Shown: positions 1 to 6,963 of the stretch, in pieces
How positions within the stretch are numbered: position 1 is the stretch's first letter
How the letters are laid out: every line of letters starts with the position of its first letter
Origin: Hyphomicrobiales bacterium
Lineage (GTDB): Bacteria > Pseudomonadota > Alphaproteobacteria > Rhizobiales > Aestuariivirgaceae
Assembly (NCBI GenBank): GCA_003151375.1
Contig: PLXI01000083.1
Span: 1-7,938, forward strand
Direction: 5' to 3'
Length of the DNA: 7,938 bases
Made by a program: the position numbers and the translations under genes
The notes under the pieces: generated by a model
The model's database searches: none
What the model was told of the DNA's origin: nothing
The model's input: the letters and a program-made list of their open reading frames with translations, nothing else

Positions 1-45
1 CAAGGTTCAAATCGGGACAAGCCACCAAGGCTTGGCCCAGTAATT

Positions 46-50
46 AAGGA
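46..50 (+). promoter_or_regulatory. Shine-Dalgarno of the PAS-domain gene
   Basis: AAGGA lies 6 nt before the ATG at 57, close to ideal spacing, and fixes that start. Upstream of it (1-45) I see no convincing -35/-10 pair, so the promoter may lie outside the window or be non-canonical. Confidence 0.75.
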
Positions 51-56
51 TAGGCT

Positions 57-689
57 ATGCAGGTTCACAATCGCAACGAAATTGAAAGCGCATCAGCGCA
101 TATTTCTCATGCTGGCAGCCGCGCTCTGTTTCGTCATTGGGAGGCTTTGCGCGCTGAGCGCCCCTGCCCTGATCGCAATGAAATCGCTTTTGCCGATCTG
201 GCCAATGTTATCAGCAATTTGGCCATTTTAGACCGTAATGCCGATAGCAAATGGCAATACCGCCTCGCTGGTGGCGCAGTGTGCGCAATGCTGGGCCAGA
301 ACGTCACCGGCCAACAGGTTCTCGCGCAATTCGATTCCTTTGAAAGCCATGTGATTGAACGGGTGCTCAACATATCTGAGGAACGCTTGCAACCTGGCCT
401 GATGCGGATGCGTATAGTGGATGAAAATGAATCTGCCACAGTAGCCGAATTATTGGTTCTGCCAGTTCTGAACACTGCAACAGGCAAACCGCAGCTCATT
501 TGTGGTTTATTTGAATTGGCCCGCAACAGCATTGAAGAGACGAAGGGCAAAGTGCAAATAGAGCTTTTTTCAGCACGCCTGATCTGGACTGAACACCTTG
601 CTGGAACGCCCGCAGAAACCGCAATTGAGCTGACCAAAACTGTAGGTAATTTGCGGTTGCGCGTCATACAAGGCGGCCTATCGCGCTAG
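57..689 (+). CDS. Single-domain PAS protein (PAS_5-like), putative sensor or signalling adaptor
   Basis: This 210-residue soluble protein has no signal peptide or membrane segment. Residues 26-90 carry the recognisable start of the alphaproteobacterial PAS_5 family: an FRHWEALR block, then a P-x-x-x-x-I segment (residues 38-43), a hydrophobic NLAILD strand (54-59), and the YRLAG...G...TG core strand and helix (68-85). The rest of the PAS fold probably runs to about residue 155, with strands such as ELLVLPVL and QLICGLFEL. The tail (about 160-210) has no recognised output domain: no kinase, GGDEF, EAL or HTH. PAS folds usually bind a small ligand or mediate protein contacts, and no ligand can be assigned here. 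A PilZ gene follows in the same direction 169 bp downstream, so a link to c-di-GMP signalling is possible but is inference. The family call is firm; the function is unknown. Confidence 0.8.
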   Translation: MQVHNRNEIESASAHISHAGSRALFRHWEALRAERPCPDRNEIAFADLANVISNLAILDRNADSKWQYRLAGGAVCAMLGQNVTGQQVLAQFDSFESHVIERVLNISEERLQPGLMRMRIVDENESATVAELLVLPVLNTATGKPQLICGLFELARNSIEETKGKVQIELFSARLIWTEHLAGTPAETAIELTKTVGNLRLRVIQGGLSR

Positions 690-753
690 ATTAAATTTAC
701 TTAAGTTGAGAGAAATTGCACCGCTAAATTGCTGGCGCTTTGAGCACCAAATC

Positions 754-769
754 TTAACCTTCTTTTTAC
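754..769 (+). promoter_or_regulatory. Possible CtrA-like binding site upstream of the PilZ gene
   Basis: TTAA (754-757), a 7-nt spacer and TTTAC (765-769) resemble the alphaproteobacterial CtrA full site TTAA-N7-TTAA(C) with one mismatch in the second half. The site is about 90 bp before the PilZ start, a plausible operator distance. Such AT-rich matches arise often by chance in intergenic DNA, so this is only a candidate. Confidence 0.22.
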
Positions 770-845
770 ATACTCCCACGTTTAATGGATCGTAATTCGT
801 TTGCTCGCGTTTGGTGCAGATGATCCCCGCGAGACGCCATTAGCT

Positions 846-850
846 AGGAG
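846..850 (+). promoter_or_regulatory. Shine-Dalgarno deciding a TTG start (PilZ gene)
   Basis: AGGAG lies 8 nt before TTG at 859. This strong site decides the unusual start codon. The next in-frame ATG is at codon 26, inside the first PilZ domain, and would remove its first strand. Confidence 0.75.
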
Positions 851-858
851 CCAACACC

Positions 859-1464
859 TTGTTCACCGCTCAAACTTTATCACCTGAGCATATTGATCAA
901 CCCAAACCCGCCAAGGAAATTGCGGCGCGTTTTATGCTGCCTGATCAAATTGAGCATGAGTGCCAAGTAACCAACCTGTCGATCACTGGCGCAACTTTCC
1001 TGAGCTCCAAGATGCCACACATCGGTGTGCCAATTGTGGCCTACATTGGTGATTTAGGGCGGATTGAAGCCAGTGTTGGGCGAGCTGTAGAAGGTGGTTT
1101 CACCGTTACATTTTCTCTTACTGGTGCACGGCTTGAACGCTTGCAGCAACGCGTGAAAATGCTGCTCGGTGATGTTCCTGCGACTGGCGCTGGTGCGCGC
1201 CGCTTTTTGCGCATTGAGCCAACTGAGAAACAATCACAGATTATGTTGCCTGATGGCCGGGTTTATCCATGCGAGGTGATCGACATCTCGGTTGCAAGTG
1301 CCGCCATTAAAACTGATGTGATGCCGGGACTGGGAACATTTCTCATGCTTGGGCGCATGAAGGGCCGCGTTATTCGCTATTTAGAAAATGGTGTGGCCAT
1401 TGAATTTGTGAAATATTTGGATGCGCATCAATTCAGCAATGTAGGCGAAGAACTGCGCAATTAG
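859..1464 (+). CDS. Tandem PilZ-domain protein, putative c-di-GMP-related regulator
   Basis: The product has 201 residues, starts at TTG with a good AGGAG, and is soluble with no membrane segment. Two PilZ-like beta-barrels can be read. Domain 1 (about 19-103) contains NLSITG (39-44), the (D/N)xSxxG c-di-GMP loop, but no clear RxxxR before it. Domain 2 (about 113-197) begins with RRFLR (114-118), a proper RxxxR, but its second motif reads DISVAS (142-147), with Ser in place of the usual Gly. Each domain ends with the usual strand pair, a GR-(V/A) strand and a closing (V)xF strand (GRAVEGG then VTF; GRVIRYLENG then VAIEF). PilZ domains bind c-di-GMP and control motility, polysaccharide synthesis or adhesion through partners. 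Because neither half has both motifs, binding could be weak, could use residues from both domains, or could be lost. The target is unknown. The gene converges with dnaE, with 13 bp between stops. Confidence 0.8.
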   Translation: MFTAQTLSPEHIDQPKPAKEIAARFMLPDQIEHECQVTNLSITGATFLSSKMPHIGVPIVAYIGDLGRIEASVGRAVEGGFTVTFSLTGARLERLQQRVKMLLGDVPATGAGARRFLRIEPTEKQSQIMLPDGRVYPCEVIDISVASAAIKTDVMPGLGTFLMLGRMKGRVIRYLENGVAIEFVKYLDAHQFSNVGEELRN

Positions 1465-1477
1465 TTCGATCGTCGAT

Positions 1478-4400
1478 TCACAAGTCTTGCACATCAACCA
1501 CACCGTCCATCGCGCGCACAGCGCCCTTGATCTGCGGATTGATGTTGAATTTTGAACCCAGTCCAATTTCCACTTCGCGGCCAGCTTCCAACATTAGCGT
1601 AATCCGCGCCGGGCTGCGCCCACCAGTTTGCAGGCGTTTGGCGATGCCCGCGATGGCGGAAGCATCACGCATAAAAATTTGAATGCCTTGCGTGATAGTG
1701 GCGGCGGCCTTGTCCAGCGCTTCAACACTTTGCAGGCGAAGTTTGACTTCTTCGCCTTCAACATCAGCTTCAACCCGAAGCACAACGGCGCGACCTGGTT
1801 CCAGCAATTCGCGCGCTGCCGCCAATTGATCTGAGAAGACCACCGTTTCAAATTGGCCAGACGGATCAGAGAAACCGACAAAGGCAAATTTATTACCTTG
1901 TTTGGAGCGGCGCTCTTGTTTCATCGTAACCGTGCCTGCCAAGCGCGCGGCCGTGGCACCTTTGGTCAAAGCTTTTTCGCGGAAGCTGGCATAGCTTTCC
2001 ACGCCAAGACGGTTGAGCGCCTTGGCATATTCATCCAGCGGATGGCCGGAGAGATAAAAACCCACCGCATCAAATTCATGGCCGAGCCTTTCCATGGGCA
2101 GCCAGGCATCACGGCGCGGCAAGACGATTTCATCAGCACTGCCGCCACTGACACTGCCGAACATATCGTTCTGTCCGGCAGCGGCCTCACTGGCGTTGCG
2201 GCCCGCAATAGCAATAATTGAATCCACTGTTTCCAATACCACAGCGCGGTTGACGTTAAGCGCATCAAAGGCACCGGCCTTGACCAGGCTTTCAAGTGCA
2301 CGGCGGTTGAGCGCATGGGGCGGAACACGCCGCGCAAAATCACCCAGTGATTTGAAGGTCCAGCCTTCGCTTCGCGTCGCAATTATCTCAGCAATGGCAC
2401 CAGCGCCGACATTTTTCAGCGCCGCCATTGAATAAATAATTGCGCCGTCATTGACCGCAAAATCAACTCCGCCTGCGTTCACCGATGGCGGCAAAACCTT
2501 TATGCCCATGCGTTCTGCTTCACGCTTGAACAGCATCAGCTTATCGGTGTTACCCATGTCTAGCGTCATCGACGCGGCGAGAAATTCAACCGGATAATTG
2601 GCCTTGAGATAAGCGGTTTGATAGCTGATATATGCGTAAGGCGCTGAGTGAGATTTGTTGAAGCCATATTCAGCGAATTTGGCGCAGGCATCAAACGTGG
2701 CCTTGGCGATATCTATATCAATACCATTGGCAGCCGCACCCTTCATGAAGACGGCGCGTTGGTCATCCATTTCTTTTTTTATCTTCTTGCCCATAGCGCG
2801 GCGCAATAAATCGGCCTGCGCCAATGTATAACCGGCCATGTCACGCGCGGCTTGCTGCACCTGTTCTTGATAGGTGATAACGCCAAAGGTTTCTTTAAGA
2901 ATGGGTTCTAACACCGGATGAAGATATTCAACTTTTTCTTTGCCCAGCTTGCGCGCGCAATAGGTTGGAATTTGCGCCATCGGACCCGGACGATAGAGCG
3001 CCACTAAAGCGATCAAATCTTCCAGCTTATCGGCTTTCATGGCGCGCACAGCATCTCGCATGCCCGCACTTTCCAATTGGAACACGCCTACTGTGTCACC
3101 ATGGGCTAACATTTCAAACGTTTTGACATCATCCAATGGAATATGTGAGGCATGAAAATCAGGTGCTGTAACGCGGATCAGCTTTTGGGCTTTTTCAATC
3201 ACCGTTAAAGTTTTCAGACCGAGAAAGTCGAACTTCACCAATCCGGCCTTCTCGACATATTTCATGCTGAACTGTGTGGCAGGCAGGCCTGAGCGTGGGT
3301 CGCGGTAAAGCGGCACCAATTCAGTCAGCGGCCTATCAGCAATCACAATGCCGGCCGCGTGGGTGGAAGCGTTGCGGTAAAGCCCTTCAAGTTTCAGCGC
3401 GATATCAAACAGCGCTGCAACATTGGGATCACGTTCACGCTCCTCACTTAAACGCGGCTCAAGCTCAATGGCTTGTTCAAGCGAAATGGGATTGGTGGCA
3501 TTAACCTGTATCATCTTTGAGAGGCGGTCGACCTGCCCATAAGGCATTTGCAACACACGGCCCACATCGCGCGTGACCATGCGTGATTGCAATTTACCGA
3601 AGGTGATGATTTGCGCCACGCGGTCTTTGCCATAGCGGCTTTGCACATAGCTGATGACTTCATCGCGCCGGTCTTGGCAGAAGTCTATATCAAAGTCGGG
3701 CATGGACACGCGGTCTGGATTCAGAAAGCGTTCAAACAGCAGGCCAAAACGCAAAGGATCTAAGTCGGTGATTCTAAGGGAATAGGCCACCAGGGAACCA
3801 GCACCTGAACCACGACCCGGCCCCACCGGAATGCCCTGATCTTTTGCCCAAGAAATAAAGTCGGCAACGATTAAGAAATAGCCCGGATAGTTCATCTTGA
3901 TGATGACACTGAGTTCAAAATCCAGCCGCTTGTCATAATCTTCGCGCGCGAAATTTGGCGCGAGCCCTGTTACTGCGATGCGCTTATCCAAACCTGCCAT
4001 GGCCTCACGGCGCAAGACAACTGCTTCATCACCCTCAGCAAAGCGCGGCAGAATGGGCTTTTTGCCATGCGCCCAATATGAGCAGCGTTGGGCGATCTCG
4101 ACCGTGTTTTCGATCGCTTCAGGAAAATCTGCAAACAGCGCTGCCATTTCCTGTTGGCTTTTAAAATAGTGTTCCGGCGTGAGCCTGCGGCGATTTGGTT
4201 CGGCCAACACTTCGCCCTCAGCGATGCAGATCAACGCATCATGCGCACCATAGTCATCTGGCTTGGCGAAATAACATTGATTGGTGGCAACCAATGGAAT
4301 GGCGTTTTCATAGGCCAGATCAATGAGGCCTTGTTCTGCTGCCTTCTCGGTCGTGGTGCCGTGACGTTGCAGCTCGATATAGAGCCTGTCCGCGAACAGC

Positions 4401-4915
4401 GCGTGAAGCCGCGTGAGGATTTCTGCAGCAGCGGTGCGTTGGCCATTCACCAAGGCTGCGTTGATCGGCCCACCAGGCCCGCCCGTGAGACAAATCAAAC
4501 CACCAGACAATTCACTCAGCCGCGCAAAAGAAACATGTGGCTCGGCATTGTCCGCCGTCTCCAGAAAGGCTGCGGATGAAAGCTTCATCAGATTATGATA
4601 GCCAAGCTCATTCTTGGCCAACAGAACCACGGAAGAAAAGCGGCGTAGCCCCGCATCTTTTTGGAATTTGTTGTCGCCATCTTTGGATGGGTTTACGTCA
4701 AGTTTGAGATCAAGCCCGATGATAGGTTGTATGCCCTTGTCAACGGCGGCTTCTGAAAACTCCAGCGCTCCAAACAGATTGTTTGTATCCGTAACAGCAA
4801 CGGCTGGCATCTTGGCGTCTTTGGCGAGGTCCACCAGCTTTTTAATCTGCAACGCACCTTCCGATAGGGAATAAGCCGAATGGACGCGCAAGTGAATGAA
4901 TGTGGGCATAGCCAT
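1478..4915 (-). CDS. dnaE: DNA polymerase III subunit alpha
   Basis: This is the catalytic subunit of the replicative polymerase, about 1145 residues (E. coli 1160). Numbering is from the ATG at 4915. The PHP domain (about 5-230) opens with HLRVHSAYS. The polymerase core has GPGRGSGAGS (365-374), the catalytic pair in PDFDIDF (D409, D411), the third aspartate in KFDFLGL (D563), YRPGPM (641-646) and the FNKSHSAPYAY block (about 752-762). Helix-hairpin-helix segments follow (about 808-850), then the internal beta-clamp motif QNDMF (915-919), an OB fold (about 990-1068) and a C-terminal domain ending VDVQDL. Several PHP metal ligands are replaced, so proofreading probably relies on a separate DnaQ. 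The start is uncertain. An in-frame TTG at 4948 would add 11 residues, but AAGG is only 3 nt before it. ATG at 4915 has AAAGG 13 nt upstream, and ATG at 4909 is also possible. The gene follows lolD by 69 bp with no visible terminator and is probably co-transcribed with it. Confidence 0.97.
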   Translation of the reverse strand: MAMPTFIHLRVHSAYSLSEGALQIKKLVDLAKDAKMPAVAVTDTNNLFGALEFSEAAVDKGIQPIIGLDLKLDVNPSKDGDNKFQKDAGLRRFSSVVLLAKNELGYHNLMKLSSAAFLETADNAEPHVSFARLSELSGGLICLTGGPGGPINAALVNGQRTAAAEILTRLHALFADRLYIELQRHGTTTEKAAEQGLIDLAYENAIPLVATNQCYFAKPDDYGAHDALICIAEGEVLAEPNRRRLTPEHYFKSQQEMAALFADFPEAIENTVEIAQRCSYWAHGKKPILPRFAEGDEAVVLRREAMAGLDKRIAVTGLAPNFAREDYDKRLDFELSVIIKMNYPGYFLIVADFISWAKDQGIPVGPGRGSGAGSLVAYSLRITDLDPLRFGLLFERFLNPDRVSMPDFDIDFCQDRRDEVISYVQSRYGKDRVAQIITFGKLQSRMVTRDVGRVLQMPYGQVDRLSKMIQVNATNPISLEQAIELEPRLSEERERDPNVAALFDIALKLEGLYRNASTHAAGIVIADRPLTELVPLYRDPRSGLPATQFSMKYVEKAGLVKFDFLGLKTLTVIEKAQKLIRVTAPDFHASHIPLDDVKTFEMLAHGDTVGVFQLESAGMRDAVRAMKADKLEDLIALVALYRPGPMAQIPTYCARKLGKEKVEYLHPVLEPILKETFGVITYQEQVQQAARDMAGYTLAQADLLRRAMGKKIKKEMDDQRAVFMKGAAANGIDIDIAKATFDACAKFAEYGFNKSHSAPYAYISYQTAYLKANYPVEFLAASMTLDMGNTDKLMLFKREAERMGIKVLPPSVNAGGVDFAVNDGAIIYSMAALKNVGAGAIAEIIATRSEGWTFKSLGDFARRVPPHALNRRALESLVKAGAFDALNVNRAVVLETVDSIIAIAGRNASEAAAGQNDMFGSVSGGSADEIVLPRRDAWLPMERLGHEFDAVGFYLSGHPLDEYAKALNRLGVESYASFREKALTKGATAARLAGTVTMKQERRSKQGNKFAFVGFSDPSGQFETVVFSDQLAAARELLEPGRAVVLRVEADVEGEEVKLRLQSVEALDKAAATITQGIQIFMRDASAIAGIAKRLQTGGRSPARITLMLEAGREVEIGLGSKFNINPQIKGAVRAMDGVVDVQDL

Positions 4916-4984
4916 AATCTGAGCATAGCCTTTGGGCGGCTGAGTCAAAAGCCTTGTTCGCGGGTTGGCACCAGAATTTTTTCG

Positions 4985-5668
4985 CTAAACCGCAGCCAAT
5001 GCGCCATTTGCAAGGCTCACCTGCCTTGACATGCGCGCGGCAAAATCCAGATTATGCGTGGCTATCAAGGCACCAAGCCCCTCTTCTGCCAATAGGCGCA
5101 CGAATTCCTGATGCACCATTTCTCCCGTTGGCGGATCAAGATTGCCGGTGGGTTCATCAGCCAACAGCAAAAGCGGGCGATTGGCGATAGCCCTGGCAAT
5201 GGCCACGCGTTGTTGTTCGCCACCAGACATTTCTCCCGGCCTGTGCCCCAAACGTTGCGCCAGGCCCATGCGTTTGAGTAATTCTGTTGCGCGTAGGCTC
5301 GCTGCTTTTTTCGATGCGCCATTGATAAATTGCGGCATCATCACATTTTCCAATGCGCTGAATTCCGGCAAAAGATGATGGAATTGATAGACAAAACCAA
5401 TCCCCACGCGGCGCACTGCAGTTTTGGTTCTATCGTCCATCGGGGTGCAATCCTGTCCGGCGATCAACACCTGCCCCGCCGTTGGTTTTTCCAACAGGCC
5501 CGCGATATGCAGCAGTGATGATTTGCCCGAGCCTGATTGGCCAGTCAGCGCCACGATTTCTCCGGGCCGCACCGTGAGTGAGAGGTTTTTGAAAATCTCC
5601 AAGCGCTGTTCGCCCTCGCCATAAATGCGAGTGACGTTGCGCAGTTCTAATGACGGCTTCAATATCAT
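4985..5668 (-). CDS. lolD: Lipoprotein-releasing system ATP-binding protein LolD
   Basis: This 227-residue ABC ATPase (E. coli LolD is 233) powers extraction of outer-membrane lipoproteins from the inner membrane and their transfer to LolA. In order it shows Walker A GQSGSGKS (43-50), a Q-loop FVYQFHHLLPEFSALENV with Q95, the signature MSGGEQQR (147-154), Walker B LLLLADEP with D171 and E172, and the H-loop histidine in ATHN (H205). The FHHLLPEFSALENV stretch is typical of LolD rather than of the sister MacB and FtsE ATPases. I chose the ATG at 5668, which overlaps the lolC stop as ATGA and begins MILKPSLEL, where the family starts. An in-frame ATG at 5713 would add 15 residues inside lolC and is unlikely. 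The only Shine-Dalgarno-like run is AGAGG, 13 nt upstream, so translation probably depends on coupling to lolC. Confidence 0.95.
   Translation of the reverse strand: MILKPSLELRNVTRIYGEGEQRLEIFKNLSLTVRPGEIVALTGQSGSGKSSLLHIAGLLEKPTAGQVLIAGQDCTPMDDRTKTAVRRVGIGFVYQFHHLLPEFSALENVMMPQFINGASKKAASLRATELLKRMGLAQRLGHRPGEMSGGEQQRVAIARAIANRPLLLLADEPTGNLDPPTGEMVHQEFVRLLAEEGLGALIATHNLDFAARMSRQVSLANGALAAV
5665..5668 (-). other. ATGA stop/start overlap, lolC-lolD
   Basis: The last bases of lolC (TGA, 5667-5665) share two bases with the lolD ATG (5668-5666). This is a classic translational-coupling junction that should keep permease and ATPase output linked. Confidence 0.85.
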
Positions 5669-6963
5669 TCGTAACGCAAAGCCTCTACCGGATCGAGGCG
5701 CGCTGCCTTCCATGCCGGATAGATGGTGGCAAGATATGAGATCAGCAGTGCAAAACCCACAATGCCAAGAGTTTGTGGATAAGAGATTTTCGCGGGCAAT
5801 TGGGCGAGGTAATAAAATTGGGCGTTGAAGGGATCAACCCCCGAAAGCCATTGAATGCCCCGGCGAATGTTTTCGGCATTCCAACAAATCAACACGCCCA
5901 ACACAAGGCCAGCCAATGTGCCCAAGGTGCCAATGGCCGCACCAGTCAAAAAGAATACGCGCAGGATGGAGCCTCTTGTGGCGCCCATCGTGCGCAGAAT
6001 TGCAATGTTAGAGCTTTTGTCTTTCACCAACATATATAGGCCTGAGATGATGTTGAGTGCTGCTACCATCACCACCAGAGACAAAACCATGGTAACGACA
6101 TTGCGCTCCACTGCCAGCGCATTGAAAAAGGCCACGTTGCGGGCCTGCCAGGTTTGCACCAGCATGTCGCTGCCGCTGGCGTTCAACATGGCGGCAACCT
6201 GCCCTTGCACTTCATCAGGATCATTCACCATAACTTCCAAACTTGTGGCGGTGTTGCCTGTGCCGAAAAAGTCCTGCGCTTCGGCCATTGGCATATAAAG
6301 CACATTGTCATCATATTCAGACATGCCCGCCTTGAAGATGCCAACCACTTGATATTCTCTGCTGTGGGGCACATTGCCAATGGGGCTATCTGGCCCGTTG
6401 GGTGAGATCAGCGAAACCGTTGAACCCAGAACCAATTGATGTTTTTGTGCAAGGCCAGCGCCCACAATCACGCCGTTTGACTGATCAAATGCTTTGAGAT
6501 CCGCCGGTTTGTCGATGTTGGGTGGTGCCCTCAATGCGGTTTGCAGATCTTTGTTGTTGATATCCGGCAGCTTGGACAAATCCGCTGAACTGATGCCGCG
6601 CACCAAAGCGCCAGTGGCATTTTTAAGTGATGACACCATCACCTGCTGTTCATTTAACGCAATGACAGTTTTAACGCCCGCCACGACGCTGACTTTTGCG
6701 GCCATGTCCTGATAGTTTTCAAATGGATCTTGGTCAGCGCGGTAAATGCTGGCATGACCGGAGAAGCCTAGAATTTTGCCCAGTAATTCTTCGTGGAAGC
6801 CGTTGAAGACAGACATCACCACAATCAGTGTTGTCACCCCCAACATGATGCCGAGGAATGAAAACAGCGAGATCACTGAAATGAACCCAGATTTGCGGCG
6901 GGCGCGCAAATAACGAGACGCCAGCATCAGTTCAAAACCAGCGAAGGGGCGCGGACTGCTCAT
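5665..6963 (-). CDS. lolC: Lipoprotein-releasing ABC transporter permease (LolC/LolE family)
   Basis: This 432-residue inner-membrane permease, with LolD, moves lipoproteins out of the membrane to periplasmic LolA. The layout is that of the family: a cytoplasmic start with ASRYLRARRKSGF (15-27), TM1 about 27-52 followed by the conserved SVFNGFHEEL, a large periplasmic domain (about 55-285), TM2 about 287-313, the coupling region KDKSSNIAILRTMGA (314-328), TM3 about 335-361, TM4 about 398-415, and an end PAWKAARLDPVEALRYE. A proline- and glycine-rich loop at about 186-203, before the YQVVGIF strand, sits where E. coli LolC carries the LolA-binding hook that LolE lacks. This favours LolC or the single-permease LolF type. 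Only one permease gene is present, so it may work as a homodimer, or a partner may lie elsewhere. ATG at 6963 overlaps the proS stop and has GGAG 11 nt upstream. Confidence 0.93.
   Translation of the reverse strand: MSSPRPFAGFELMLASRYLRARRKSGFISVISLFSFLGIMLGVTTLIVVMSVFNGFHEELLGKILGFSGHASIYRADQDPFENYQDMAAKVSVVAGVKTVIALNEQQVMVSSLKNATGALVRGISSADLSKLPDINNKDLQTALRAPPNIDKPADLKAFDQSNGVIVGAGLAQKHQLVLGSTVSLISPNGPDSPIGNVPHSREYQVVGIFKAGMSEYDDNVLYMPMAEAQDFFGTGNTATSLEVMVNDPDEVQGQVAAMLNASGSDMLVQTWQARNVAFFNALAVERNVVTMVLSLVVMVAALNIISGLYMLVKDKSSNIAILRTMGATRGSILRVFFLTGAAIGTLGTLAGLVLGVLICWNAENIRRGIQWLSGVDPFNAQFYYLAQLPAKISYPQTLGIVGFALLISYLATIYPAWKAARLDPVEALRYE
6960..6963 (-). other. ATGA stop/start overlap, proS-lolC
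   Basis: The proS TGA (6962-6960) overlaps the lolC ATG (6963-6961). With the identical junction at lolC-lolD it makes a coupled three-gene chain joining an aminoacyl-tRNA synthetase to lipoprotein export. Confidence 0.85.

Larger units (their letters stand above)
690..858 (+). promoter_or_regulatory. Intergenic region, probable promoter region of the PilZ gene
   Basis: These 169 bp lie between two co-oriented genes and are AT-rich in the first half. I found no ORF worth calling, no strong rho-independent terminator after the PAS gene, and no clean -35/-10 pair with 16-18 bp spacing. Visible elements are a perfect 8-bp palindrome, ACTTAAGT (699-706), and a near-CtrA box (754-769, listed separately). 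The gap makes a separate promoter for the PilZ gene likely, though readthrough from the PAS gene cannot be excluded. Confidence 0.4.

Noticed and set aside
25..35. Inverted repeat CCAAG-G-CTTGG upstream of the PAS gene.
   Set aside because: The loop is one base, so no RNA hairpin can form, and the 5-bp arms are too short to claim an operator.
134..667. A 177-codon open frame antisense to the PAS gene.
   Set aside because: It lies wholly inside a gene with a clear family signature. Its translation is Ser/Arg-rich with no recognisable domain, as expected of a shadow frame.
691..704. TTAA-N6-TTAA just after the PAS stop codon, resembling a CtrA box.
   Set aside because: The spacer is 6 rather than 7 nt, and AT-rich sequence after a stop gives such matches easily.
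1465..1477. Self-complementary TCGATCGTCGA spacer as a bidirectional terminator.
   Set aside because: The possible stem is only 4 bp with a one-base loop, and there is no T-run on either side.
4088..4579. A 163-codon plus-strand open frame, and several shorter ones, inside dnaE.
   Set aside because: They are antisense to well-conserved dnaE sequence. Their products show no domain and low-plausibility composition.
5669..5713. Upstream in-frame ATG at 5713 extending LolD by 15 residues.
   Set aside because: The extension lies inside the conserved lolC 3' end and does not resemble LolD. The ATGA start at 5668 matches the family's N-terminus.
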